Shown piece by piece: positions 32,186 to 41,707 of a stretch of 64,000 nt of DNA. The notes under the pieces were generated by a model, which saw nothing but the letters and a program-made list of their open reading frames with translations, did no database searches and was not told the DNA's origin. The position numbers and the translations under genes are program-made. This DNA is from Bacillus massiliigorillae (lineage in GTDB: Bacteria; Bacillota; Bacilli; Bacillales; DSM-1321): assembly GCF_000380245.2 (NCBI RefSeq), contig NZ_HG428741.1, positions 3,166,887-3,230,886 of the forward strand, read 5' to 3'. The stretch's first letter is position 1. Each line of letters begins with the position of its first letter.

Positions 32186-33658
32186 ATGGATAAAAAATAT
32201 CAATTATTTATTAACGGAAAATGGGTAGATGCACTTTCCGGAAAAACTTTCAAATCAATTAATCCTGCGACAGGAGAAGTGAACGCTGTAGTCGCTGAAG
32301 CTGGTGCAGAAGATGTTGATTTAGCTGTAAAAGCAGCTCGCCAAGCATTTGAATCAGGTCCTTGGGCGAACATGGCTCCTGGAGACCGTGGACGATTATT
32401 ATATAAAGTAGCACAAGCACTTTGGGAGAAAGCAGATATGCTTGCTACAATCGAATCAACAGATAATGGTTTACCAATTAATGAAACAAAACATATCGCA
32501 ATGCCTGCTATGATTGACGTACTTGAATTCTATGCTGGGTTAGCAAATAAAGTTCAGGGCGCTACACTTGCCTCTCCAAGTGATCGTTTAAACTACACGT
32601 TAAAAGAACCAATCGGAGTTATTGGAGCGATTGTTCCTTGGAACTTCCCATTGATGCTTACAATGTGGAAGCTTGCTCCTGCTCTTGCTGCTGGTAATAC
32701 GATTGTTATTAAACCAGCTGAGCAAACGCCTGTCAGTATACTAGAAATGGTTAAAATTTTCCATGAAGTAGGTATTCCAGATGGCGTAATCAACGTAGTT
32801 CCTGGATACGGTAGTGTTGCAGGAGAAGCTTTATCTTCACACTCTGATATAGATAAAATTGCGTTTACTGGCTCTACTAATACAGGTCGATTAATTATGC
32901 AATCTGCAAGTAAAAACTTGAAACCTGTTAGTTTAGAGTTAGGCGGAAAATCTCCAAATATTGTATTTGATGATGCTAATCTTGAAAATGCTGTTAATGG
33001 GTCCATGTTTGGTATCTTCTTTGCCCAAGGACAAGTATGTGCATCAGGTACACGCCTTTTCGTTCAAGAAAGTATTTACGACAAATTTATGGATTCATTC
33101 GTTAACAAGATTCAATCCATTCGTGTGGGTAATCCTTTAGATCAATTAACACAAATGGGTCCTCAAGTTTCACAACAACAATTGGAACAAATTCAAAGAT
33201 ATGTTGCTGTAGGGCTAGAGCAAGGTGCTAATCTGGTAACCGGTGGAGAAAGAAACTTGAAAGCCGGAAATGGATATTACTTCACTCCTACTGTATTCGA
33301 TAATGTAACAAATGAAATGACAATCGCAAGGGAAGAAATCTTCGGCCCAGTTATTTCAGTTATTCGTTTCAAAGATGAAGAGGATGCTTTACGCAAAGCA
33401 AACGATACTATTTATGGCTTAGCTGCTGGAGTTTGGACAAACGATATAAAACGCGGTCATCGAATGGCTCGTGGTTTAAAAACCGGTACTGTTTGGGTGA
33501 ACACGTATAGCTTATTAGATAGTGCTGCTCCTTTCGGTGGAAAGAAACAAAGCGGATTCGGAAGAGAACTTGGACTTGAAGCAATGGATATGTATACGTC
33601 AACAAAGCATGTATGGGTTGATTTAAATGAACAAGGCCTAAATTGGTACGGCGTATAA
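32186..33658 (+). CDS. NAD-dependent aldehyde dehydrogenase
   Basis: The protein has 490 residues of the ALDH superfamily. GAIVPWNFPLMLTMWKLAPAL is at the cofactor site. The glutamate is in LELGGKSPNIVF and the catalytic cysteine in FAQGQVCASGTRL. The C-terminal PFGGKKQSGFGRELG resembles broad-range betaine-aldehyde/phenylacetaldehyde dehydrogenases. It has its own sigma-54 promoter and is followed by an iron-dependent alcohol dehydrogenase, which suggests oxidation of an alcohol through an aldehyde to an acid. The precise substrate is unknown. TTAGGGGACTATGAG precedes the ATG. Confidence 0.9.
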   Translation: MDKKYQLFINGKWVDALSGKTFKSINPATGEVNAVVAEAGAEDVDLAVKAARQAFESGPWANMAPGDRGRLLYKVAQALWEKADMLATIESTDNGLPINETKHIAMPAMIDVLEFYAGLANKVQGATLASPSDRLNYTLKEPIGVIGAIVPWNFPLMLTMWKLAPALAAGNTIVIKPAEQTPVSILEMVKIFHEVGIPDGVINVVPGYGSVAGEALSSHSDIDKIAFTGSTNTGRLIMQSASKNLKPVSLELGGKSPNIVFDDANLENAVNGSMFGIFFAQGQVCASGTRLFVQESIYDKFMDSFVNKIQSIRVGNPLDQLTQMGPQVSQQQLEQIQRYVAVGLEQGANLVTGGERNLKAGNGYYFTPTVFDNVTNEMTIAREEIFGPVISVIRFKDEEDALRKANDTIYGLAAGVWTNDIKRGHRMARGLKTGTVWVNTYSLLDSAAPFGGKKQSGFGRELGLEAMDMYTSTKHVWVDLNEQGLNWYGV

Positions 33659-33674
33659 ATCTATCCGCCTATTA

Positions 33675-33723
33675 AATAATCAAGTTGCAATAACTAGTAT
33701 AATTCGATTGCAACTTGATTATT
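33675..33723 (+). other. 16-bp perfect hairpin between the aldehyde and alcohol dehydrogenase genes
   Basis: AATAATCAAGTTGCAA and TTGCAACTTGATTATT are exact inverted repeats 17 nt apart. There is no T tract, so a simple terminator is unlikely. It could be an operator, a processing site or an mRNA stabiliser. Confidence 0.6.
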
Positions 33724-33759
33724 AGCATATAACTACTACAGAAAAAGGAGCAATAAATC

Positions 33760-34941
33760 ATGGAATTTCAATTTGGTATCCCTAGCAAAGTAAAATTTGG
33801 TAATGGTGTTGTAACACAAATCGCTGAAGTCTTACAAGAACTCTCTGTTAAAAAGGTTTTGTGTATCTATGATCAAGGTGTGAAGCAAGCAGGTATTATA
33901 GACAAAGTTTTGCAATTCTTAAAAGACGGAAACATTGAAGTCGTTGAATTCTCTAACGTTCTTCCAAACCCACCTGACACTATTTTAGAAGAAGGTGCAA
34001 ATTTAGCAAAAGAAAATAATGTAGATGCTCTTGTCGCAGTAGGCGGAGGCAGCTCTATCGATGCAGCTAAAGCGATTAATATCCTCATTACAAATCCAGG
34101 GCCAATTAATCAATATGACGGTATTAATACAGTAAAAATTGCTACAAAACCATTAATTGCTATTCCAACAACGGCTGGAACTGGTAGTGAGGTTACATCC
34201 GTTACTGTTATTACAGATACAGTACGTAAAAAGAAAATGGTTATCGGTGGTAATAACTGCGGTGCAACAGTAGCATTAGTTGATCCAGAACTAACTGTTG
34301 GTCTACCTCCAGCTATTACTGCTGCAACTGGAATGGATGCACTTACTCATGCCATCGAATCATATGTTTCAAAATTCGCATCCATCCCAACTGAAATTAA
34401 TTCTTTGAAAGCAATTGAACTGATTTCTAGCAATCTTGAAGAAGCTGTTAAAAACGGAAGTAATATCGAAGCTCGTACAAATATGCTTCTTGGAAGTATG
34501 CTAGCTGCCTTTGCTTTTGAATCAGCGCTACTAGGAGTCGTTCATGCCATTGCTCACCCGCTAAGCGTATACTGTGGTCTTCCTCACGGTGTTGCAAATG
34601 CATGTGGATTACCATACGTTATGGCTTTCAATGCGAAAGATCCAAATGTTCAACGAAGAAATAAAGACATCGCTAGAGCTATGGGGATAAATGTTGAAGG
34701 ATTATCTGACGCTGAAGCATCTGCTAAAGCAGTAGAAGCCGTTAAACAGCTATCAGAAAAAGTTGAAATACCAACTTTAAGTGAAGTAGGTGTAAGTCGC
34801 GACCAATTCGATACTTTAGCTATAGCTACTTTAAACGAAGAAGTTAGTATTATGGCTAACCCAATTGAAGTGACGAAAGAAGATATTCTTGATATTCTTG
34901 AAGCAGCCTACGTTGGCTCTGAAATTAGTCAAAACGCTTAA
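33760..34941 (+). CDS. Iron-containing alcohol dehydrogenase (group III)
   Basis: The protein has 393 residues. The NAD-binding GGGSSIDAAKAI and IPTTAGTGSEVTS are present. Metal ligands are Asp in LVDPELT and histidines in MDALTHAIESYVS, GVVHAIAHPL and CGLPHGVAN. Such enzymes interconvert primary alcohols and aldehydes. It follows the aldehyde dehydrogenase gene on the same strand with a 101-bp gap and is ended by a strong terminator. It may be read from the sigma-54 promoter at 32051. GAAAAAGGAGCAATAAATC precedes the ATG. Confidence 0.9.
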   Translation: MEFQFGIPSKVKFGNGVVTQIAEVLQELSVKKVLCIYDQGVKQAGIIDKVLQFLKDGNIEVVEFSNVLPNPPDTILEEGANLAKENNVDALVAVGGGSSIDAAKAINILITNPGPINQYDGINTVKIATKPLIAIPTTAGTGSEVTSVTVITDTVRKKKMVIGGNNCGATVALVDPELTVGLPPAITAATGMDALTHAIESYVSKFASIPTEINSLKAIELISSNLEEAVKNGSNIEARTNMLLGSMLAAFAFESALLGVVHAIAHPLSVYCGLPHGVANACGLPYVMAFNAKDPNVQRRNKDIARAMGINVEGLSDAEASAKAVEAVKQLSEKVEIPTLSEVGVSRDQFDTLAIATLNEEVSIMANPIEVTKEDILDILEAAYVGSEISQNA

Positions 34942-34955
34942 ACTAGTAATTGCTA

Positions 34956-34996
34956 AGGCGTCTCAAAAGTGATTGAAACTCCCTTTTGAGACGCCT
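34956..34996. terminator. Bidirectional terminator between the alcohol dehydrogenase and LacI genes
   Basis: AGGCGTCTCAAAAG and CTTTTGAGACGCCT form a 14-bp perfect stem between convergent genes. Confidence 0.88.
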
Positions 34997-35000
34997 AGTC

Positions 35001-36023
35001 TTATTTCAATTGTTTACACGATTGTCTTTCAACTAACTCGTATGGTAAAAGGATTCGTTTCATAGGTTCTTTAGAATTATTAAGCTGCTGAATTAAGCAT
35101 ATAGAAGCTTGATATCCTAAATCGAAAATACCAACATCTACGGACGTTAATGGTGGTGTAGAATATTGCGAAAATAACACATTATTAAAACTAATAATGC
35201 TCATATCATCTGGAACAGAAACACCCAGTCCTTTTAACACTGTCAGTACTTTTAAGGCTAACAAATCATCCGTTACAATCATAGCTGTTGGTGGATATTT
35301 AAGAGCTAATAATCCAGCCATTGCTTTGCTACTATCTGTTCTAACAATAGTATCCTCTAAGAACAAATGGGTATCTAATGGTAAACCAGCCGCTTGAAGA
35401 GCTTCTTCGTACCCTTTTCTTCTTTCTACGGTAACAATATACTCTCCGTGTCCACCCACAAAGGAGATTCGTTTATGACCTAAACGGATTAAATACTGTG
35501 TAGCTTCTTTGGCTGCCTTACTATTATTATTATCTACATATGTGATTTCTTCTGAGAAATCATATGGTCTTCCTATTGAGACAAAAGGAAAATTACGTTC
35601 TTTCAAATATTGTAAAATACGATCATTTACTCTTGAATATAAGAGAATGATTCCATCTACACGTCCTCCTTGAACCATATCAACAACATCATCATATATT
35701 TCCACATTTGTCTTTCCAGCACATATTTGCAATGCATATTGATGTTCATGTACGCCTTCACTTATTCCTTGTAGCGCCATAGAAAAGAACGGATTTTGAA
35801 AATATGCACTATTCGTGCTTGGTAATACTATCCCAATAATATGCGTGGATTTATTGGCTAAACAACGCGCAATAAAGTTAGGGTGATATCCTAATTCTTT
35901 CATCGCTTCTCGCACACGCTTTTTTGTTTTTTCACTAATTTTCGAGTTATTCGCAATAACTCTTGATACTGTTGAAGGTGCAACATTTGCTAATTTTGCA
36001 ACATCTTTAATAGTAACTGTCAT
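35001..36023 (-). CDS. LacI family transcriptional regulator (MalR-like)
   Basis: The protein has 340 residues from MTVTIKDVAKLANVAPSTVSRVIANN, the canonical LacI helix-turn-helix and hinge. A periplasmic-binding-protein-like sensor follows (IIGIVLPSTNSAYFQNPFF, VDGIILLYSR, RIGHKRISFVGG-like segments). I use the ATG at 36023, which has GAAGGGGAAGGC in front, rather than the longer frame from 36065. On the minus strand it follows the GH13-like gene, with a 329-bp gap holding a weak hairpin. A maltose-type regulatory role is therefore possible, but it could also act on the dehydrogenase genes. The effector is unknown. Confidence 0.85.
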   Translation of the reverse strand: MTVTIKDVAKLANVAPSTVSRVIANNSKISEKTKKRVREAMKELGYHPNFIARCLANKSTHIIGIVLPSTNSAYFQNPFFSMALQGISEGVHEHQYALQICAGKTNVEIYDDVVDMVQGGRVDGIILLYSRVNDRILQYLKERNFPFVSIGRPYDFSEEITYVDNNNSKAAKEATQYLIRLGHKRISFVGGHGEYIVTVERRKGYEEALQAAGLPLDTHLFLEDTIVRTDSSKAMAGLLALKYPPTAMIVTDDLLALKVLTVLKGLGVSVPDDMSIISFNNVLFSQYSTPPLTSVDVGIFDLGYQASICLIQQLNNSKEPMKRILLPYELVERQSCKQLK

Positions 36024-36352
36024 ATGCCTTCCCCTTCTCTCGCAGATCGATTGTAAATCTTTCATTTGATAGTGTACAATAAACTGGAAAGTTTGTTAAA
36101 AATTTCACATATACATATACAAGAAAGATTATCCTCCTATCTCTATTATAAAATGTATGCAAGCAATTGCCTAATATTATGTCAGAAAAATATAAAAATA
36201 TTATCATTTTTTTGCATTCGTACCGAGAACATAACTATTCAAACAAATAAAGCTTCTGAATAAGTTTAGTAGTTAGATTGGATTATATATATATTGATAT
36301 AAAAGGATGTTCAAAAATGAGTAAAAATCGCTTTTCAAACACCCTCCTATCA
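36024..36352. other. Intergenic region between LacI and GH13-like genes
   Basis: This 329-bp A/T-rich stretch contains an imperfect terminator-like hairpin near 36305-36345 (GGATGTTCAAAAA against CTTTTCAAACACCC), suited to ending the GH13-like transcript. I see no convincing LacI operator or gene. Confidence 0.4.
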
Positions 36353-37831
36353 TTACTTTTTAGAACGCTTTGAGCGCTTCATAGCTAATATAATAAAGAC
36401 AGCAAATACAATCCATATACCTGCAATCGCAGCAATATAACCAATATTCACCCCTGTTTTCTCAGCCAATGCATAGATTTCTGAAGCTTCTCGTTTAATA
36501 ACCAGCTTATATTCTCCGTTATCTTCACGCACAAGATCCCCAGCTAACAATCCCCTTAATTCTTTATTTTCCGCTAAATCTTTCTTCGTAAGTGTGACAT
36601 ATTGTGTCTTAGATGTATTATTAATTGCTACCACAATTACTTCATTTTTGTAGGAACGCTTATAAACAACCATTCCATTTTTATTATAAAGGGTTTTATA
36701 ATCTCCTCTTGTTAATGCAGGAAGTGTTTGTCGTAGATTCCCAATACTTGTGATAAAATCTATTAATATTTTATCTGCTTTAAAGCCCATGAGTCCTAAA
36801 TTATCTGGATTTTCCTCCCCCGCTAAGGCAATTTCAGATCCATAGAATATGAATGGAATGCCAGGAGTTGTATAGGCGTATGTAAGCGCTAATTTCCAAC
36901 GTGAACCTGGATTATGATTATTAGCCACGATATCGTTTGTAAAGCGAACCGTTTCACTATTATCAAGTTCTATTCCTACTAGATTAGGATTAGTGAAAAT
37001 TTTCTGACTCTCATCAGCAGTCTTCAATGCATCTTCAAAACTACTATTTACCTTTCCTAAAGACTGCCTTGCTGGTTTCATAAATTCCATATTCATAACG
37101 CCATCAAATCCTACCTCTTGATATGAGGCACTTTCCTCTAAATCTGTTGACTGAACTTCCCCAATTAGGAAGAAATCTTTATTAACATTTTTTAATTCCT
37201 TGGCAAACGCTGTCCAAAATGCTTTTGGAGCATTTTGCACTTGTTTAATTTTATAACCATCAATATTCGTTTCTTTTTCCCACCATTTCGCTGCTTCTGT
37301 TAAATAACTTTGAACTTCTGGATTATTTAAGTTTAACTTCGGTGCATCCGTAAACCAATTTTTTTTGCTCTCTTCTTTTATCCAAGGATGGTTAGGTCCA
37401 ACCTCATTTACCACAAATTCAACCACTACTTTCAATTTACGCTTATGAGCTTCTTTAACTAGTTTCTTTAATTCTTTTATACTTCCAAAATGCTCCTCTG
37501 TTTTATAGAAATCTTGCACACTATTTCCATCATAACCTTTATCTTCATTATCAAAAATAGGAGATAAAGAAATCGTAGTGAAACCCATATCTGTTATGTA
37601 ATTTAGCTTATCTGTAATTCCTTGAAAATCCCCACCATTGTATGCATGTAAATCCTGCACATTGACCTTATAATCATTTTTCGAATTTCCATTATTAAAA
37701 CGATCTATCATAATATCATATACCGTTTCATCTTGCCAAAGCCTTTCTTCCTTATCCAATGCACTTACAGGTAGTGCACTCATTAAAAGAAAGGGAATAA
37801 GTAATAAACATAGTAACCTTTTCCTCACCAT
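36353..37831 (-). CDS. Membrane-anchored GH13-like protein with degenerate active site (probable pseudoenzyme)
   Basis: The protein has 492 residues. A signal peptide (residues 1-24, LLCLLLIPFLLMSALPVSA) precedes an alpha-amylase-type barrel, a C-terminal all-beta domain and a C-terminal membrane span (~465-483, GYIAAIAGIWIVFAVFIILA) followed by a basic tail. It would face the outside of the cell. The GH13 regions are recognisable but altered. Region I ends EFVVNE (histidine lost). Region II is DGYKIKQVQ, with Lys196 at the nucleophile Asp position. Region IV is LDNSETVRF instead of LDNHD. Only Glu225 of the triad is kept. Hydrolysis by the usual mechanism seems impossible; glycan binding is conceivable. 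Confidence 0.85.
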   Translation of the reverse strand: MVRKRLLCLLLIPFLLMSALPVSALDKEERLWQDETVYDIMIDRFNNGNSKNDYKVNVQDLHAYNGGDFQGITDKLNYITDMGFTTISLSPIFDNEDKGYDGNSVQDFYKTEEHFGSIKELKKLVKEAHKRKLKVVVEFVVNEVGPNHPWIKEESKKNWFTDAPKLNLNNPEVQSYLTEAAKWWEKETNIDGYKIKQVQNAPKAFWTAFAKELKNVNKDFFLIGEVQSTDLEESASYQEVGFDGVMNMEFMKPARQSLGKVNSSFEDALKTADESQKIFTNPNLVGIELDNSETVRFTNDIVANNHNPGSRWKLALTYAYTTPGIPFIFYGSEIALAGEENPDNLGLMGFKADKILIDFITSIGNLRQTLPALTRGDYKTLYNKNGMVVYKRSYKNEVIVVAINNTSKTQYVTLTKKDLAENKELRGLLAGDLVREDNGEYKLVIKREASEIYALAEKTGVNIGYIAAIAGIWIVFAVFIILAMKRSKRSKK

Positions 37832-38124
37832 CTACTCCCCCTATTCATAATCTCTACCTCCTAAGATTATCTCTTTTTTCCATTTGTAGTCAATCAGCAG
37901 GGTGAATAAGCAGACATTTTACGCATATTTTTTACAAATTTAGTCACATTTTGCAAATTGTTTTTCTTTAACATTTCCGAAATCACTTATTAGTTACTGG
38001 TAGAAGAATACGTATTGCATTTCCAACCCTTTCGTTTTAATATGAGTAGATGTGTATTTGTGAGTACAATCACAAATAATCTGAAATAAAACAACTAGAA
38101 TATATACATCTAAGGAGACTAATT

Positions 38125-39498
38125 ATGTCAGTAAAGAATAAGCAGCAGCTAACATTATTTGCACTGACCTGGCCTTTATTCATTGAATTTTTCTTGCATA
38201 TGTTAATGGGTAATGCTGATACATTAATGCTTAGCTTATACTCCGATAATTCCGTTGCAGCAGTTGGAGTATCCAATCAAATACTGTCACTAGTAATCGT
38301 TATGTTCGGATTCATTGCTACTGGTACGGCAATTTTAGTAGCACAAAATCTAGGAGCGAAAAACACGCTAGCGGCCGCTGAAATATCTGTTATTTCTATC
38401 GTAACGAATCTTGCTTTCGGCTTAATATTAAGTGTAGCTGTCTTTTTCTCAAGTCGTAGTTTATTACACTTAATGGACCTACCAAATGAGCTAATGGGGG
38501 AAGCGGATTCTTATTTAAGTCTTGTTGGTGGCTTCTCATTCGTCCAAGCTTTAATTATGACTGCCGGTGCAATTCTAAGAAGCTATGGATTTACGAAAGA
38601 TGCCATGTTCGTAACGATAGGTATGAACTTACTTAACATTATTGGTAACTATCTCTTCATTTTCGGACCGTTTGGCATTCCTGTACTTGGTGTAGAGGGA
38701 GTAGCCATTTCAACAACTGTTAGTAGAATAATCGGTTTGGTTATTATTATGGTTCTACTAATCAAACGTGTTCCACAAAAGCTTGAATTCTTCAAAGTAC
38801 TTAAAATGCCTTATATTCATTTAAAGAATCTATTAGCAATCGGGATACCTTCAGCTGGTGAACAACTATCATATAACGGTTCACAAATGGTGATTACGTA
38901 TTTCATTACGATGCTTGGGACAGAAGCATTAACTACAAGAGTGTATGCTTCTAACCTTATGATGTTTATTTACTTATTTGCCATCGCTATTGCTCAAGGT
39001 ACTCAAATATTAATTGGTCATGATATGGGCGCAAGAAGGTTTGACGATGCCTATAAACGTTGTTTAAGAAGTTTACGACTAGGTATACTCGCTTCTCTAC
39101 TATGTGCCTTAGTATTTGCCACATTTAGCAAACCTTTACTATCTATTTTCACCAATAATAGTGAGATTTTAATTGCTGGTAGTATGCTACTATGGTTAAC
39201 TGTTATTTTAGAGCCTGGACGAGCATTCAATATCGTTATTATTAACTCTCTTAAAGCAACTGGAGATGTTAAATATCCTGTTATCATCGGTATCCTATCG
39301 ATGTGGGGAGTTAGTGTTACATTATCCTATTTCCTAGGTATTCATTTAGGTTGGGGACTAATTGGGATTTGGATTGCCTTCGCTGTGGATGAATGGTTAC
39401 GAGGTATTCTGATGCTAAGACGTTGGCAATCAAAAGCATGGATGAAGAAAAGCTTCGTCTTTACTACTTCTGAGGAATCGACTAAACAATCCGCTTAA
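38125..39498 (+). CDS. MATE family efflux transporter
   Basis: The protein has 457 residues with 12 predicted spans in two homologous halves (NADTLMLSLYSDNSVAAVGVSNQ and later GIPSAGEQLSYNGSQMVITYFI). It belongs to the NorM/DinF-like MATE group that exports cationic compounds by sodium or proton antiport. In B. subtilis, a MATE gene (yisQ) also lies next to asnO, so this is probably the orthologue. CTAAGGAGACTAATT precedes the ATG. A strong terminator follows. Confidence 0.9.
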   Translation: MSVKNKQQLTLFALTWPLFIEFFLHMLMGNADTLMLSLYSDNSVAAVGVSNQILSLVIVMFGFIATGTAILVAQNLGAKNTLAAAEISVISIVTNLAFGLILSVAVFFSSRSLLHLMDLPNELMGEADSYLSLVGGFSFVQALIMTAGAILRSYGFTKDAMFVTIGMNLLNIIGNYLFIFGPFGIPVLGVEGVAISTTVSRIIGLVIIMVLLIKRVPQKLEFFKVLKMPYIHLKNLLAIGIPSAGEQLSYNGSQMVITYFITMLGTEALTTRVYASNLMMFIYLFAIAIAQGTQILIGHDMGARRFDDAYKRCLRSLRLGILASLLCALVFATFSKPLLSIFTNNSEILIAGSMLLWLTVILEPGRAFNIVIINSLKATGDVKYPVIIGILSMWGVSVTLSYFLGIHLGWGLIGIWIAFAVDEWLRGILMLRRWQSKAWMKKSFVFTTSEESTKQSA

Positions 39499-39516
39499 AA
39501 AGGGATTACTAACATA

Positions 39517-39565
39517 AGGGGGTGTTCGAAAAGTAATTTCACATTACTTTTCGAACACCCCTTTT
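39517..39565. terminator. Bidirectional terminator between the MATE and asnO genes
   Basis: GGGGTGTTCGAAAAGTAAT and ATTACTTTTCGAACACCCC form a 19-bp stem with a TTCAC loop and flanking A and T tracts. Confidence 0.92.
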
Positions 39566-39569
39566 ACTA

Positions 39570-41417
39570 TTATGATTCAACTATATTTACGCCGTAATCC
39601 TCAAACCACATATCTAATTGAGCTAGATGAGCTAATAATTGTGGACCGGACATCAATTGACCATACCACGGAATTTGAAAAGATACTCCCTTTGAAGCAA
39701 TTAATTGCTGTAGTTGATCTTTTTTTAAGAATTCATGTAGAATACTTTGGCTACGACTTGTTAATGTTGTTAATAATTCCGTTACTTTCTCTGTATAAAT
39801 AGGATGATGTGTTTTCGGATATGGGCTTTTTTTACGGTATAAGACTTCATTTGGTAATAATCCTTCCATTGCCTTTCTTAAAATACCTTTTTCTTGATTG
39901 CCAACCATCTTCATTTCCCAAGGGATATTCCACACATACTCCACGAGACGATGATCCGCAAATGGTACACGGACTTCTAAACTTGCTGCCATACTCATTC
40001 GATCTTTCCGCTCTAATAAATTCGTCATAAACCAAAGCATATTACTGTAGAATAATTGGCGTCTTCTTGTTTCAATCGCACATTCACCTTCTAAAATTGG
40101 CGTTTCCTGCATCGTTTCCTGATATCTACTTTGCACATACTCTTCAACATTTAATTTTCGACTCCAATAATCCTTCAAAAACAATGCTCGTTCTTTCGTT
40201 GATCGAATCCAAGGAAAACCATTCTCACTGCTTTCTGTCGTGTGAAACCACGGATATCCCCCAAAAATCTCATCTGCACATTCACCTGATAAACTAACTA
40301 CAAAATTCTGCTTAACTTCCTTACAAAACCATAACAACGAAGAATCAATATCCGCCATCCCTGGTAAATCTTTCGCATGAACAGATTCTCGTAATCCATT
40401 CACTAGTTCTTCTTGTGAAATGACATGGCGATGATGAATCGTTTCATATGCTTGTGAGACCATTTGAATCCAAGGAGCATCATCACTAGGTTGAAAAGCA
40501 TTTCCTTTATAATGCTTCTCATTATCTTCATAATCAATCGAATACGTATGCAGCTTGCCTTTATTGTTTCTTGCAAATGAATCTGCTGCTATAGCTGTAA
40601 TAACACTGGAATCAATGCCACCTGATAAAAAGGTTGCTAGCGGCACATCAGACACTAATTGCCTTTCAACCGCATCTTTCACTAAAAAACGAACCTTCTC
40701 CGTAGTTTCATCTAACGACTCCATATGTGTTTCACTTTTCACATTCCAATATCGCCAAATCTTCATCCCTCTTCTGGACAAAGTCATAGCGTGAGCTGGC
40801 CGTAGTTCTTTCATCCCTTTAAATACACCTACTCCAGGTGTATGAGATGGTCCTAATCCAAAAAGTTCAGCAAGACCTTCTCGATCAACTTCAGCTTTTA
40901 CATCAGGATGTGCAAGTAGTGCCTTTAATTCTGAAGCAAATAAGAGCCCTTTTTTTTCTTCACGATAAAATAAAGGCTTTACTCCTAAACGGTCCCTTGC
41001 CATGAATAATGCTTCTCTACCATGGTCCCAAATAGCAAAAGCAAAGATCCCATTTAAATATTCAACCACTTTTTCTCTCCATTCTATATAAGAAGTTAGG
41101 AGAACTTCAGTGTCAGAATGACCTGTAAACGAATATCCTTTTACTAACAGGTCTTTTCGTAATTCTTCTGTATTATAGAGCTCGCCATTGTAGCATAAAG
41201 TAAATGTTCCTTGATTACACGTTATGGTCATCGGTTGTTTTCCTCCAACAGGATCAACCACTGTTAACCGTTTATGTCCAAAGCAAGCATGCATACTATT
41301 CCATATATCACTTTCATCTGGTCCTCTTCGTGCTAAAGTATTTGCCATAGCCGTTACCGTTTCAGTTTCTTTCGCCATATTACGTGAGTAATCTACCCAA
41401 CCAGTGATTCCACACAT
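39570..41417 (-). CDS. asnO: Asparagine synthase (glutamine-hydrolysing)
   Basis: The protein has 615 residues. MCGITGWVDYS puts the glutaminase cysteine at position 2, so the start must be the ATG at 41417. The glutaminase domain contains RRGPDESD, CYNGELYN and GHSDTEVLL. The synthetase domain has the ATP-pyrophosphatase loop FLSGGIDSSVITA. It makes asparagine from aspartate, glutamine and ATP. The neighbourhood (yisN, MATE, yisL, yisK) matches B. subtilis asnO, a copy needed for normal sporulation. The 290 bp upstream, shared with yisN, shows no T-box signature to me. Confidence 0.93.
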   Translation of the reverse strand: MCGITGWVDYSRNMAKETETVTAMANTLARRGPDESDIWNSMHACFGHKRLTVVDPVGGKQPMTITCNQGTFTLCYNGELYNTEELRKDLLVKGYSFTGHSDTEVLLTSYIEWREKVVEYLNGIFAFAIWDHGREALFMARDRLGVKPLFYREEKKGLLFASELKALLAHPDVKAEVDREGLAELFGLGPSHTPGVGVFKGMKELRPAHAMTLSRRGMKIWRYWNVKSETHMESLDETTEKVRFLVKDAVERQLVSDVPLATFLSGGIDSSVITAIAADSFARNNKGKLHTYSIDYEDNEKHYKGNAFQPSDDAPWIQMVSQAYETIHHRHVISQEELVNGLRESVHAKDLPGMADIDSSLLWFCKEVKQNFVVSLSGECADEIFGGYPWFHTTESSENGFPWIRSTKERALFLKDYWSRKLNVEEYVQSRYQETMQETPILEGECAIETRRRQLFYSNMLWFMTNLLERKDRMSMAASLEVRVPFADHRLVEYVWNIPWEMKMVGNQEKGILRKAMEGLLPNEVLYRKKSPYPKTHHPIYTEKVTELLTTLTSRSQSILHEFLKKDQLQQLIASKGVSFQIPWYGQLMSGPQLLAHLAQLDMWFEDYGVNIVES

Positions 41418-41707
41418 AATCATCACCCTTTCTCTAATTACGTTCGATTAACACTGGTTCATTTACAGCTTTATTATGCAAAGTAAGATAACCAATGAAA
41501 ATTATCATGTTTTACGTCTAATAGCCTATGCAAAAGGAAAAGATGTGTTAATGTCTCACAAAAAAAAGTTTGCATAATCCAATTGTCAAGTTCGTGCGAC
41601 TCCTATGATTTAAGGGCCGCTAAAGGATTCAATCAAAATACATTACGCATGTGGATAAATATATCAAAAAGTAGGTGAGATATTTTTCTTCACTCGGAGG
41701 TTACGAC

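Noticed and set aside
35001..36023. LacI-type protein as the proven regulator of the 32126 palindrome
   Set aside because: The site fits the CcpA cre consensus perfectly; the local LacI gene is convergent with the dehydrogenase genes and closer in orientation to the GH13-like gene, so no firm link can be made.
39570..41417. Many open frames on the plus strand inside asnO, addA, the arg genes and elsewhere
   Set aside because: They lack ribosome binding sites, show no protein family features and lie opposite strongly conserved genes; they are antisense shadows.
41418..41707. T-box or other riboswitch upstream of asnO
   Set aside because: No AGGGTGG-type T-box sequence or specifier stem with terminator could be seen on the minus strand.
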